Source of the DNA: Streptomyces soli
GTDB lineage: Bacteria > Actinomycetota > Actinomycetes > Streptomycetales > Streptomycetaceae
Reading direction: 5' to 3'
Assembly: GCF_003999195.1 (NCBI RefSeq)
Contig: NZ_RJVR01000285.1
Coordinates: 1-64,000 of the forward strand
Length of the DNA stretch: 64,000 nt
This document shows positions 16,551 to 25,431 of this stretch, in pieces. Made by a program: the position numbers and the translations under genes. Within the stretch, counting starts at the first letter, position 1. Every line of letters begins with the position of its first letter. A model generated the notes under the pieces. It saw only the letters and a program-made list of their open reading frames with translations. It had not been told where the DNA came from and ran no database searches.

Positions 16551-17993
16551 ATGCCAAGCGTTGAACTCAAGGGTGAGCTCGTTCTCCCGTCAGATCCGGG
16601 GTACCCGCTCGCCAAGCAGCTCCAGAACACCGAGTACGACACCGTCACGCCGCACGGCATCGCCTATTGCGAGTCCGTCGACGACGTCATCGCCTGCGTG
16701 CGCCACGCCCGGGAGACCGGCATCGCCGCGCACGTCCGCGGCGCCGGGCACAGCTTCAACGGCTGGTCGACCGGTGCGGGCCTGGTCATCGACCTGTCCC
16801 GGATGAACCACGCCGTCGCCGACGGCCCCACCGTGCGCATCGGCGCCGGCATCCAGTCGCTCGACGCACTCGACACCCTCGAGCCGCTGGGCCGCCAGAT
16901 CATCACGGGCACCTTCCCCACCGTCAGCCAGGGCGGCTTCCTGAGCGGCGGCGGACTGGGCTGGCAGACCCGCAAGTTCGGCGTCGGCAGCGACCGGATC
17001 GTCTCCGCCCGCGTCGTCCTCGCCGACGGCCGGACCGTGCGCGCGTCCGCGGACGAGCACCCCGACCTGTACTGGGCGCTGCGCGGTGGTGGCGGCGGGA
17101 ACTTCGGGATCGTCACCGAGTTCGAGCTGCGCCCGGTCGACGCCCCGCGGCTGATCGGCTTCGAGACGCTGTGGCCGCACGAGGACGCCGCCGACGTGCT
17201 GGTGGCCTGGCAGGCCTGGGCGGCTGAGGCATCCGATGACCTCGGCACCTCCCTCGTGGTGCTGCCCGGCATCTTCGGACCCGGCGGCAAGCCGGTCATC
17301 AAGATCTGGGGCGTCCACCACGGCGCACCCGAGGATCTCGAACGTGCCCTCGACGAGCTCACCGAGCGCACCGGCGGCAAACCCCTGCACCGCGAGGTCG
17401 GCACGCCCGGGCGGTACGCCGACGTCATGCACGAGGCGTTGTGCGGCTCCAAGACCGTTCAGCAGTGCCACCGCACCGGCACCCGTCCCGACGCCGTCGG
17501 CCACCGCCACCCCTATACCCGGCAGGCCTACCGGCTCACCGGCCGGCCCGTCACACGCGTCGAGGCGGACGCCCTGTTGCAGGCCTGGAACCCGGACCTG
17601 GACAACGAGCGCTATCTGCTGTGCATCGCGCTCGGCGGCGCCGCCAACCGCGTCGGTCGCACCGAGACCGCGTACGTGCATCGTGACGCCCAGTTCCTGA
17701 CGGGTTTTCAGATCGCGATCCGCGACGAGGAGGCGGCGGTCCGGCGCCCGGCCGAACTCGACGCGTGGGCCGACCGGTGCGGCGCCGCCCTCGCCCCGCT
17801 GGCCACCGGCTCGTACATCAACTTCCCCAGCTCCCGGGTGCCGGCGCAGTGGGAGAGCGACCACTACGGGGAGAACGCGGCCCGGCTGCGCGCCGTCAAG
17901 CGGGCCTACGACCCCGACGGCTTCTTCCGGCACGGCCAGAGCATCGGCACCGGACCGGACGGTGCCCACCAGACGACGAAGGCAGGACGATGA
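16551..17993 (+). CDS. FAD-linked oxidase, berberine-bridge-enzyme type
   Basis: 480 aa: FAD-binding PCMH domain (about residues 35-205) and C-terminal BBE domain (about 425-465). The HRGAGHS-like motif (VRGAGHSFNG) near residue 63 supplies the histidine that usually binds FAD covalently. The second (cysteinyl) attachment position has no Cys (GGGLGWQTRKFGVGSD), so a single covalent link is expected. Such enzymes oxidise alcohols or phenols and form rings or quinones in aromatic polyketide pathways. It overlaps the following SDR by ATGA. Confidence 0.9.
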   Translation: MPSVELKGELVLPSDPGYPLAKQLQNTEYDTVTPHGIAYCESVDDVIACVRHARETGIAAHVRGAGHSFNGWSTGAGLVIDLSRMNHAVADGPTVRIGAGIQSLDALDTLEPLGRQIITGTFPTVSQGGFLSGGGLGWQTRKFGVGSDRIVSARVVLADGRTVRASADEHPDLYWALRGGGGGNFGIVTEFELRPVDAPRLIGFETLWPHEDAADVLVAWQAWAAEASDDLGTSLVVLPGIFGPGGKPVIKIWGVHHGAPEDLERALDELTERTGGKPLHREVGTPGRYADVMHEALCGSKTVQQCHRTGTRPDAVGHRHPYTRQAYRLTGRPVTRVEADALLQAWNPDLDNERYLLCIALGGAANRVGRTETAYVHRDAQFLTGFQIAIRDEEAAVRRPAELDAWADRCGAALAPLATGSYINFPSSRVPAQWESDHYGENAARLRAVKRAYDPDGFFRHGQSIGTGPDGAHQTTKAGR

Positions 17994-18763
17994 AGACTCA
18001 TCTCACGGACAAGGTGGTGCTCGTCACCGGAGCCTCCCGGGGCATCGGCCGGGCCACCGCCCTCGCCTACGCGGCGGAGGGCGCGCGCGTCGCGATCACC
18101 TACCACTCCGACGAGGCGGGGGCGAAGGAGACGGCCGAGCAGGTCGCCGCCGCGGGGGGCACCCCCTGTGTGGTCCGCTACGACCTCGCAGACGAGGACT
18201 CCGCCCGCACCGCCGTCGCCGCGGTCGTCGCCGAGTGGGGTGGCATCGACGTGCTGGTCGCCAACGCGGTCGAGTGGGGTGACGCGATCCCGCGCCCCGG
18301 CCGGCGGATGCCCGCCTTCGAGGACGTCCCGGCACAGCAGTGGCAGCGCGTCCTGCGCACGGGCCTGGACGCCGTCTTCCACACCGTGCAGGCCGCCCTG
18401 CCCCACATGCGCGACCGCGACTGGGGCCGCATCGTGCTGGTCGGCGCCGGCCTGGCGGACACCGGCATGATCGGCGCAGGTGCCTACGGCGCCGCCAAGT
18501 CCGGCCTGTACGGGCTGGTCCGCAGCCTCGCCTGGGAACTGGGGCCCGCCGGGATCCTGGTGAACCTCGTGGTCCCGGGCCAGTCCCTCACCGAGAACGT
18601 CCTCGCCCACGCCTCGCCCGCCTTCCTGGAGAACAAGGCCGCGTCCCTGCCGTCGGGCCGGATGAACACTCCCGACGACGTGGCGCGCACCATCGTCTTC
18701 CTCGGCTCCGCCGCCAACGGCAACGTCCACGGCGAGGCGCTGCGCGTCACCGGCGGCCTGTGA
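17990..18763 (+). CDS. Short-chain dehydrogenase/reductase (tailoring)
   Basis: 257-aa SDR with GASRGIG near residue 15, a degenerate NNAG position (VANAVEWG) and the catalytic pair YGAAK near residue 164. It overlaps the flavin oxidase by 4 bp, so the two may act as a matched oxidation-reduction pair on the same site. The substrate is unknown; reduction of a ring ketone or quinone during late tailoring fits the context. Confidence 0.85.
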   Translation: MKTHLTDKVVLVTGASRGIGRATALAYAAEGARVAITYHSDEAGAKETAEQVAAAGGTPCVVRYDLADEDSARTAVAAVVAEWGGIDVLVANAVEWGDAIPRPGRRMPAFEDVPAQQWQRVLRTGLDAVFHTVQAALPHMRDRDWGRIVLVGAGLADTGMIGAGAYGAAKSGLYGLVRSLAWELGPAGILVNLVVPGQSLTENVLAHASPAFLENKAASLPSGRMNTPDDVARTIVFLGSAANGNVHGEALRVTGGL

Positions 18764-18827
18764 AAGCCGCCCCGCCCTCCGACCGCCCCCACTTCGCTGC
18801 CCCACGGCCGCTCACCCGGGAGAACCC

Positions 18828-20081
18828 ATGACCGACACACTCGACACGCCGCCGAAGACGCTGGAGGACGGGAACGAGGACGCTCCCGCCTACCCGATCA
18901 AGCGCGGCTGCCCGTACCAGATGCCGCCCGGGTACGAGCAGCTGCGCGAGAAGGGGCCGATCTCCAGGGTCACCCTCTGGAACGGCCGGGTCGTCTGGCT
19001 GGTGACCGGCAACGAGCTCGGCCGCAAGCTGTTCCCGGACGCCCGGCTCTCCTCGGACGTCCTGGACCCGAACTTCCCGCTGCTCGCCCCGCGGATCGAG
19101 GCGCAGCGCCAGCAGGCCGCCGCGCCCCCGCTGGTCGGGGTCGACGACCCGGTGCACGCCCGCCAGCGCCGCATGGTGCTGCCCAGCTTCGGCGTCCGGC
19201 AGATCAACGCCCTGCGCCCGGTGATCCAGCGGTACGCCGACGAGCTCCTCGACACGATGCTGGCCAAGGAACCGGGCACGACAGTCGACCTGCTGACCGA
19301 GTACGCGCTGCCGATGCCGTCCGCCGTCATCTGCGAGCTGCTGGGCGTCCCCTATGAGGACCACCGCTACTTCGACGAGCGCTCCCGGCACGTGCTGTCC
19401 TCCTCCGGCCCCGAGCAGGCCGCGCAGGCGCAGCAGGCGTTCACCGAGATCCTCGCCTATCTGGACGACCTGATCAGCCGCAAGCAGGCCGAGCCGGGCG
19501 ACACACTGCTGGACGAGCTGATCGCGCGTCAGATGGAAGAGGGCAAGGTCGACCGGCAGGAGCTGGCGATGCTCGCCACCGTCCTGCTGGTCTCCGGGCA
19601 CGAGACCACGTCGAACATGATCGCGCTGTCCACGATGGCGCTGCTGGCTCACCCCGAGCAGCTGGAGGCGCTGCGCGCCGACGAGTCCCTGATGCCCCGG
19701 GCCGTGGACGAACTGATGCGATACGCCTCCATCGGCGACATGCTGATGCGGGTCGCCAAGGAGCCCATCGAGATCGAGGGGCACCTCATCAAGGCCGGTG
19801 ACGGGGTGATCCTGTCGACGATGCTGATGAACCGTGACCCGGAGTCCTTCGGCCGGCCCGACGACCTGGACATCTTCCGGCCGGCCGGCCGTCACGTCGG
19901 CTTCGGCTACGGCATCCACCAGTGCATCGGCCAGAACCTGGCCCGCGCCGAGATGGAGATCGCCCTCACCACCCTCTTCCGCCGCGTGCCCACGCTGCGG
20001 CTGGCGGTCCCCGCCGACCAGGTGCCCGTCAACGCGCCGTTCGTCCTGCAGGGAGTCTCCGAACTCCCCGTCACCTGGTAG
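18828..20081 (+). CDS. Cytochrome P450
   Basis: 417 aa. The oxygen-binding I-helix motif (SGHETTS) is near residue 260 and the haem-ligand loop FGYGIHQCIGQNLAR has the axial Cys at about residue 366. The size and sequence fit class I bacterial P450s (CYP105/107-like). A 3Fe-4S ferredoxin gene follows after 6 bp. It hydroxylates or couples rings of the aromatic product. Methylenedioxy-bridge formation by a P450 occurs in related xanthones, but nothing here proves it. Confidence 0.93.
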   Translation: MTDTLDTPPKTLEDGNEDAPAYPIKRGCPYQMPPGYEQLREKGPISRVTLWNGRVVWLVTGNELGRKLFPDARLSSDVLDPNFPLLAPRIEAQRQQAAAPPLVGVDDPVHARQRRMVLPSFGVRQINALRPVIQRYADELLDTMLAKEPGTTVDLLTEYALPMPSAVICELLGVPYEDHRYFDERSRHVLSSSGPEQAAQAQQAFTEILAYLDDLISRKQAEPGDTLLDELIARQMEEGKVDRQELAMLATVLLVSGHETTSNMIALSTMALLAHPEQLEALRADESLMPRAVDELMRYASIGDMLMRVAKEPIEIEGHLIKAGDGVILSTMLMNRDPESFGRPDDLDIFRPAGRHVGFGYGIHQCIGQNLARAEMEIALTTLFRRVPTLRLAVPADQVPVNAPFVLQGVSELPVTW

Positions 20082-20087
20082 TCCGCC

Positions 20088-20294
20088 GTGCGTATTTCCA
20101 TCGACACCGACCGGTGCATCGGCTCCGCCCAGTGCGCGGTCGCCGTGCCCTCCGTGTTCGAACAGGACGAGGACGGCTTCTCCACCGTGATCCCGGGCAG
20201 CGAGAACGCCGGCGACGAGCCGCCGGGTCTGCGCGAGGCCGTACGGGCCTGCCCGGTGCAGGCCATCACGCTCACGGACGCGGGAGAAGCGTAA
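20088..20294 (+). CDS. 3Fe-4S ferredoxin
   Basis: 68 aa, typical P450-partner ferredoxin. It has cysteines in CIGSAQC (residues 10 and 16) and in ACPVQAI near residue 56, three ligands in the pattern of a 3Fe-4S cluster. It starts with GTG only 6 bp after the P450 stop and presumably carries electrons to it. The reductase is not encoded in the window. Confidence 0.92.
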   Translation: MRISIDTDRCIGSAQCAVAVPSVFEQDEDGFSTVIPGSENAGDEPPGLREAVRACPVQAITLTDAGEA

Positions 20295-20296
20295 AC

Positions 20297-20349
20297 GCTC
20301 CGGCCAGGCCCCGGCGGGAGCGCAAGCGCTCCGGCCGGGCCCCCGGCGG
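20297..20349. repeat. Short GC-rich direct repeat with hairpin
   Basis: GCTCCGGCCAGGCCCCGGCGG (one base beyond a 20-mer; 20297-20317) recurs with small changes at 20328-20349. A GGAGCGC/GCGCTCC hairpin lies between. It sits after the ferredoxin stop and may act as a transcript end. Confidence 0.4.
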
Positions 20350-20424
20350 TTCGGGCAGCGGCGGTGCGGCGCCCTGCCCGAACCCGCCACGACGGATCCC
20401 ACCGGCGTACAACAGAAGGAAGCC

Positions 20425-21387
20425 ATGGACATTCGCAGCCTCGACGGCGACGACCCGGCGACGATCGCCCTGCTCCTCCCCGGCTTTCAGGAGACGATGA
20501 GCCTCGAACTGCCCGGTGACCCGCCCGTGTCGGAGGGTCTGCTGGCCCGGCTGATGCAGCGCCGGCACGGTGCCGACCGGATCGTCCTGGTGGTCTTCGA
20601 CGGCGACCGGCCCGTCGCCTGTTCCAAGCTGGGCCTCGACCTCGGCGACCCGGACGGCCCCGGACACGGCTCGCTGTGGGTCTTCCCCTCGTTCCGCGGC
20701 CGCGGCGCCGGCACCGCCCTGGTCGACGCCGCCCGCGCCGAACTGCGCCGCCGGGGGCGCAGTCACCTCGTGGTCGACGCCCCCCACAGCCCTGCCGCCG
20801 AGGCGTTCGCCGCCACCTGTGGCGCACGGCTGCGCGGTACCGGTCTGCGCAATCGCCTCTTCCTGCGGGGCCCTGCCCGCACCGGACTCGACGAGCTCGC
20901 CGCCCGGGCGGTGCCCGGTCACCATCTGGTGCAGTGGACCGACCGCTGTCCGGACGGACTCCTCGACTCCTATGCACGCGCCTGGAGCACCCTCGACACG
21001 CCGGTCAACGGCCAGGCACAGGTGCGCGCCCCCACCGGCGACGACGTACGAGCGCGCGAGGCCGAGGCCGGCCGCGCCGGGCACCGCCAGTACGTGACCG
21101 CCGCCGTCGCCGACGACTCCGGCGAAGTCGCCGGGTACGCCACGCTCTTCGTCCGCGACAGCCCGATGGCGGATGCGGGCGAGACTCTCGTGCTCGCCTC
21201 CCGGCGCCGCCGGGGACTGGGCACCTGGCTCAAGGCGGGCCTGCTGGCCCGGGCCGCCCGCGAGAACGGTGACCTGGCGCTGGTGCAGGCCTGGAACGAC
21301 GTGCGCAACGACGCCGTCATCGCCCTCAACCGTCGCCTCGGGTTCAGGGCGGACAGCTCCTGGTCCACGTACTCCCTCGAGGTCTGA
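20425..21387 (+). CDS. Tandem GNAT-domain N-acetyltransferase
   Basis: 320 aa with two GNAT folds. The first has the acetyl-CoA loop in FRGRGAGTALVDAAR near residue 97, and the second has RRRRGLGTWLKAG near residue 262. The layout resembles mycothiol synthase-like double-GNAT proteins. In an aromatic polyketide cluster the role is unclear: acylation of an amino or hydroxyl group, self-protection, or making a thiol cofactor adduct. The start follows AGAAGGAAGCC. It probably ends or follows the P450 operon after a 130-bp gap. Confidence 0.8.
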   Translation: MDIRSLDGDDPATIALLLPGFQETMSLELPGDPPVSEGLLARLMQRRHGADRIVLVVFDGDRPVACSKLGLDLGDPDGPGHGSLWVFPSFRGRGAGTALVDAARAELRRRGRSHLVVDAPHSPAAEAFAATCGARLRGTGLRNRLFLRGPARTGLDELAARAVPGHHLVQWTDRCPDGLLDSYARAWSTLDTPVNGQAQVRAPTGDDVRAREAEAGRAGHRQYVTAAVADDSGEVAGYATLFVRDSPMADAGETLVLASRRRRGLGTWLKAGLLARAARENGDLALVQAWNDVRNDAVIALNRRLGFRADSSWSTYSLEV

Positions 21388-21468
21388 TCACACCAGCCGC
21401 GTTCGAGTTCGGGTCCACCGGCCGCTGCCACGATCCGCAGCAGATGGCAACCGCGAGAGGGGTTCTTT

Positions 21469-23085
21469 GTGACTACCAGCGACACACCTGTACTGATCGT
21501 CGGCGGCAGCCTCGTCGGCCTGTCCACCGCGGTGTTTCTCGCGCATCACAAGGTGCCCTGCACCGTCGTCGAGCGGCACCCGAGCACCTCCGTCCATCCC
21601 CGCGCGGTCGGCTACTACCCGCGCACCGCCGAACTCCTGCGCACCGTCGGGGTCGAGGAGGCCGCCAAGGAGGCCGCGTCCGGATTCGAGAAGCACAAGA
21701 CACGCGCCGGTGTCGTCTCGCTCGCCGGCGAGGTCCTCTTCAGCAAGGAGGAGCTGGAGGGCGGGGACGAACTCTCCGATCTGACCCCCTCCTCGTTGCT
21801 GCTGCTGCCCCAGGACCGGCTGGAGCCGATCCTGCGCGCCCGGGCCGAGAAGCTCGGCGCCGACCTGCGGTTCGGCACCGAGCTTGTCTCCTTCGAGCAG
21901 GACGACGACGGAGTCACCGCCGTCCTCAGGGACGCCGAGGGCGCCGAGAGCACCCTGCGGGCCGGCTACCTGGTGGCCGCCGACGGGCCGCGCAGCACGG
22001 TGCGCGAGTCCCTCGGCATCGCGCGCGAGGGCCGGGGTGTGCTCTCCCGGCACGTCAGCATCGCCTTCGGCGCCGACTTCCGCGCGGTTCTCGGCGACCG
22101 CCGCTACAGCGTCGTACACGTCAAGAACGACGTGGTCACCGGCATCCTGGTGCACGACGACACCCTCACCGAGGGCACGCTGATCGTCGGCTACGACCCC
22201 GACAAGGGCGAGAGCCTGGAGGACTTCACCGACGCGCGCTGCGCCGAACTGGTCTCCGCGGCGATCGGCTCGGACGAGGTCGAGGTCACCGTCCGCTCCC
22301 GCTTCCCCTGGGACATGGCCGAGCTGGTGGCCGAGACCTTCGTCCAGGGGCGCGTGCTGATCACGGGCGACGCCGCCCACCAGATCCCGCCCACCGGCGG
22401 GTACGGGGCCAACACCGGCATCGCGGACGCCTTCAACCTGGCCTGGAAGCTGGCCCTGGTGCTCGACGGGACCGCGGGCTCCGGCCTGCTGAGGACCTAT
22501 GAGGAGGAGCGCCGGCCCGTAGGCGTGTACACCGCGCGGCAGGGCTCACTGCAACTGGCCATGCGCTCGGGCACCGCGACCGAGGAGCAGCGGGCCGCCA
22601 CCGACGACGCGATGACCGTGACGATGGGCCAGGCCTACCGCTCCGGCGCGTTCGTTCCCGAGACCGGGGCGGAGCAGCTGCCGCTGACCTCCGACCCGCG
22701 CACGTTGCGCGGCGAGCCCGGCACCCGCGCTCCTTACGTGGTGCTGGAGCCGGAAGGCGCCGCGCCGGCCACCCTCGATCTGTTCGGCTCCGGGTTCGTG
22801 CTGATGGCCGGTCAGGACGGCGGTTCCTGGGCCGAGGCGGCCGAGGCGGCCGCCGCCGAGGTCGGCGTCGACCTCGCCTTCCACCGCGTCACCACGACCG
22901 CCCGGGCCGACGGGGCACCGGCCGATTCCGAGGACCGTTGGGCCGCCGCGTACGGTGTGCGCGCCGACGGCGCGGTCCTGGTGCGCCCGGACGGGATCGT
23001 CGCCTGGCGCCGTCCCGACGGTGGGCCGGTCGGGGACCGACGCGCAGCGCTCGTCGCGGCGCTGCGCCGGATCCTGGCGCGCTGA
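21469..23085 (+). CDS. Class A FAD-dependent monooxygenase (1)
   Basis: 538-aa aromatic polyketide hydroxylase (PgaE/RdmE-like). It has the dinucleotide-binding VGGSLVGLSTA near residue 10, the DG motif VAADGPRST near residue 165, and the GD motif TGDAAHQIPPTGGYGANTG near residue 300. A C-terminal thioredoxin-like domain fills about residues 400-538. Such enzymes hydroxylate rings or open them in Baeyer-Villiger fashion using NADPH and oxygen. GTG start at 21469. Confidence 0.93.
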   Translation: MTTSDTPVLIVGGSLVGLSTAVFLAHHKVPCTVVERHPSTSVHPRAVGYYPRTAELLRTVGVEEAAKEAASGFEKHKTRAGVVSLAGEVLFSKEELEGGDELSDLTPSSLLLLPQDRLEPILRARAEKLGADLRFGTELVSFEQDDDGVTAVLRDAEGAESTLRAGYLVAADGPRSTVRESLGIAREGRGVLSRHVSIAFGADFRAVLGDRRYSVVHVKNDVVTGILVHDDTLTEGTLIVGYDPDKGESLEDFTDARCAELVSAAIGSDEVEVTVRSRFPWDMAELVAETFVQGRVLITGDAAHQIPPTGGYGANTGIADAFNLAWKLALVLDGTAGSGLLRTYEEERRPVGVYTARQGSLQLAMRSGTATEEQRAATDDAMTVTMGQAYRSGAFVPETGAEQLPLTSDPRTLRGEPGTRAPYVVLEPEGAAPATLDLFGSGFVLMAGQDGGSWAEAAEAAAAEVGVDLAFHRVTTTARADGAPADSEDRWAAAYGVRADGAVLVRPDGIVAWRRPDGGPVGDRRAALVAALRRILAR

Positions 23086-23103
23086 GGGACCGGCGGCCGG
23101 CGG

Positions 23104-23625
23104 TCAGCCGTCGGCCGACGACTCGCGCGCCTCGGCCACAGAGTCGACGTACTTGATCAACAGCCGGGCGAACTGCAGGCGATCGTCCTCGGGCCACTCC
23201 CGGGTGATGAACTCGAAGGCCGCCCGCTGGTGGCGCCGGAAGGCCGCCAGCATCTCCAGGCCCTCGTCGGTCATCTGCAGGATGGTGCGCCGCCCGTCCT
23301 GCTGGGACGCGGCGCGGATCAGGTAGCCCGCGGAGATGCAGTCGGTGACCATGCGGCTGGCCACGGAAGGGTCCACGGCCAGCCGCTCCGCGACGACTCC
23401 GACGGTGATCTCCTGGCCGTCGTGCTCCGGTCCCTCTTCCACGATGTTGAGCACCAGGGTCCGGCTCATGTCCTTGCGGGACACCGGTTTCCCCACGTTC
23501 AGCGCAGAGGCGCGGCGCAGCCGCGAGAACGCCGGCCCCACCGCGTCCAGCGGGTCCGCGGCGTCGAGGGGGCCCCGCTCGGACGGAGGCTGCTCGCTCT
23601 TCTGCCCGGTGGTCGAAGTCTTCAT
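23104..23625 (-). CDS. MarR-family transcriptional regulator
   Basis: 173 aa. The winged helix (about residues 70-140) is recognisable from VGVVAERLAVDPSVASRMV and the wing QQDGRRTILQMTDEG. It is divergent from monooxygenase 2, with an AT-rich palindrome-containing region between them. Related AT-rich patches precede the quinone oxidoreductase and the second exporter. MarR proteins usually repress export and tailoring genes until a phenolic ligand binds, so the pathway product or an intermediate is the likely inducer. ATG 23625 is chosen for AGGA spacing. Confidence 0.88.
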   Translation of the reverse strand: MKTSTTGQKSEQPPSERGPLDAADPLDAVGPAFSRLRRASALNVGKPVSRKDMSRTLVLNIVEEGPEHDGQEITVGVVAERLAVDPSVASRMVTDCISAGYLIRAASQQDGRRTILQMTDEGLEMLAAFRRHQRAAFEFITREWPEDDRLQFARLLIKYVDSVAEARESSADG

Positions 23626-23683
23626 GGCAAACATCCTAGGCGCGCGATTAACGACAAGCGGCATGTGTATGCTTACAACTTGT

Positions 23684-23699
23684 TGCATGATTACATGCA
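23684..23699. promoter_or_regulatory. Palindromic operator candidate between marR and monooxygenase 2
   Basis: TGCATGATTACATGCA is a perfect 6-bp inverted repeat with a 4-bp spacer in a strikingly AT-rich stretch. It fits the size of a MarR dimer site. Confidence 0.6.
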
Positions 23700-23762
23700 T
23701 ATGCTGACGAGTCAATGAAGCCACTCACCCGTCAACGACCCCATTCCCCTGGAAGGACCGCA

Positions 23763-25298
23763 ATGCCGAACACCAAGGACTTCGACTTCGACGTCCTCAT
23801 CGTCGGAGGAGGCCCGGTGGGCATGCTGCTCGCCTCCGAACTCCGCATCTCCCGCGCCAAGCCGGTCGTCCTGGAGCGCCTCGCCGAGCGGACCCCCCAC
23901 TCCAAGGCCTTCGGCCTGCACGCCCGTTCGCTCGAGTCGCTCGACCGCCGCGGCCTGGTCGAGCGCTTCCGTGACGGCGCCCGCTCGTGGAGCAACGGCC
24001 ACTTCGCCGGACTCGACGTCTGGGTCGACTTCTCCCTCCTCGACAGCACCCACAACTACGCGTTGCTCTCCGAGCAGACCCGCACCGAGCGCCTGCTCGA
24101 GGAGCGGGCCGAGGAGCTCGGTGTCCCGGTCCGCCGCGGCCACGAGGTGACCGCCGTCCGGCAGGACGCGGACGGCGCCGAGGTCGACGTCACCGGCCCC
24201 GAGGGCCCCTACACGCTGCGCGGCCGCTACGTCGTCGGCACCGACGGCGGCCGCAGCCTGGTCCGCAAATCCGCCGGCATCGGCTTCCCCGGCACCGGCG
24301 GGCGCGTCACCGCGCGCCTGGCCGACGTCGTCCTGGCCGACGGCGAGAAGGCGCCGATGGGCATGGAGCGCACCGAGCGCGGCCTGCTCTTCTGCGTCCC
24401 GCTCGACGAGAAGTACCACCGCGTCGCCACCTTCGACTTCCAGCAGGGCAAGGAGGCGGGCTCCGAGCTGACGATGGAGGAGTTCACCGAGAGCCTGCGC
24501 GAGATCTGGGGCGACGACCTCGGCGCGAGCGAGCCGCGCTGGCTGTCGTGGTTCACCGACTCCGCCTGCCAGGCCGAGCGCTACCGCGAGGGCCGGATCT
24601 TCCTGGCCGGTGACGCCGCGCACACGCATTTCCCCGTCGGCGGCCAGGGCGTCAACCTCGGCCTGCAGGACGCCCTCAACCTCGGCTGGAAGCTGGCCGC
24701 GGAGATCAACGGCTGGGCCCCGGAGGGTCTGCTCGACACGTACGACAGGGAGCGCCAGGCGCCGGCTCGCAACGTGCTGGCCAACACCCGCGCGCAGATC
24801 GCGCTGATGAACCCCGACCCGTACGTCACCCAGCTGCGCGAGCTCTTCCAGGAGCTCATGACCAAGGAGCAGGTCAACCGTCACGTCGCGGAGATGCTCA
24901 GCGGTGTCGGGGTCCGCTACGAGCTGGAGGGCCCCGAGCACCGGCTGCTCGGCGACTTCGCCCGCGACCTGACGCTGGAGACCGAGGACGGCACCGTCAC
25001 CCTCCCGAAGCTCCTGCACCGCGGCACCTTCGCCCTGCTGGACCTGGGCGGCCGCCCGGAGATCACCGAGGTGTACGAGGAGTGGGGGGCGAAGCTGGGC
25101 TGGGCAGGACGGGTGCGGCACGTCGTCGCCCGGTGTGCGCAGGAGCCGGACCTCGCCGGTGTGCTGGTCCGCCCCGACGGCTACGTCGCCTGGGCCGCCG
25201 ACAAGGACGCCTCGCCCGCCGAGGTGGCCGACGGCCTGCGCGCGGCCCTGGCCGCATGGGCCGGCACCGGGGACCCCGCCCGGCCGGTCTTCAAGTAA
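23763..25298 (+). CDS. Class A FAD-dependent monooxygenase (2)
   Basis: 511 aa. It has VGGGPVGMLLASEL near residue 13, TDGGRSLVRKSAGI near residue 160, and AGDAAHTHFPVGGQGVNLG near residue 280, all standard for aromatic hydroxylases. It differs from the other three monooxygenases of the cluster (H-T-H-F-P and QGVN in the GD region, closer to RebC/OxyS-type enzymes), suggesting a distinct reaction. ATG 23763 follows GGAAGGACCG. It is transcribed away from the MarR gene and is probably its target. Confidence 0.92.
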   Translation: MPNTKDFDFDVLIVGGGPVGMLLASELRISRAKPVVLERLAERTPHSKAFGLHARSLESLDRRGLVERFRDGARSWSNGHFAGLDVWVDFSLLDSTHNYALLSEQTRTERLLEERAEELGVPVRRGHEVTAVRQDADGAEVDVTGPEGPYTLRGRYVVGTDGGRSLVRKSAGIGFPGTGGRVTARLADVVLADGEKAPMGMERTERGLLFCVPLDEKYHRVATFDFQQGKEAGSELTMEEFTESLREIWGDDLGASEPRWLSWFTDSACQAERYREGRIFLAGDAAHTHFPVGGQGVNLGLQDALNLGWKLAAEINGWAPEGLLDTYDRERQAPARNVLANTRAQIALMNPDPYVTQLRELFQELMTKEQVNRHVAEMLSGVGVRYELEGPEHRLLGDFARDLTLETEDGTVTLPKLLHRGTFALLDLGGRPEITEVYEEWGAKLGWAGRVRHVVARCAQEPDLAGVLVRPDGYVAWAADKDASPAEVADGLRAALAAWAGTGDPARPVFK

Positions 25299-25337
25299 TC
25301 GGCAAAGAAGTCCACGGGCTCATATTCATGTGGACTT

Positions 25338-25363
25338 ACATGCAAATACATGACAACATGCAT
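25338..25363. promoter_or_regulatory. AT-rich MarR-site candidate before the quinone oxidoreductase
   Basis: The region reads ACATGCAAATACATGACAAC then ATGCAT, sharing the ACATGCATA unit with the marR-monooxygenase 2 region. It lies about 70 bp upstream of the gene at 25432. Confidence 0.5.
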
Positions 25364-25431
25364 ACTCATAAGCTCGTGAAGGCACATCGGCGACGCGGCG
25401 GCTCGACGGAACCCCCTGTTTGGAGACATCA

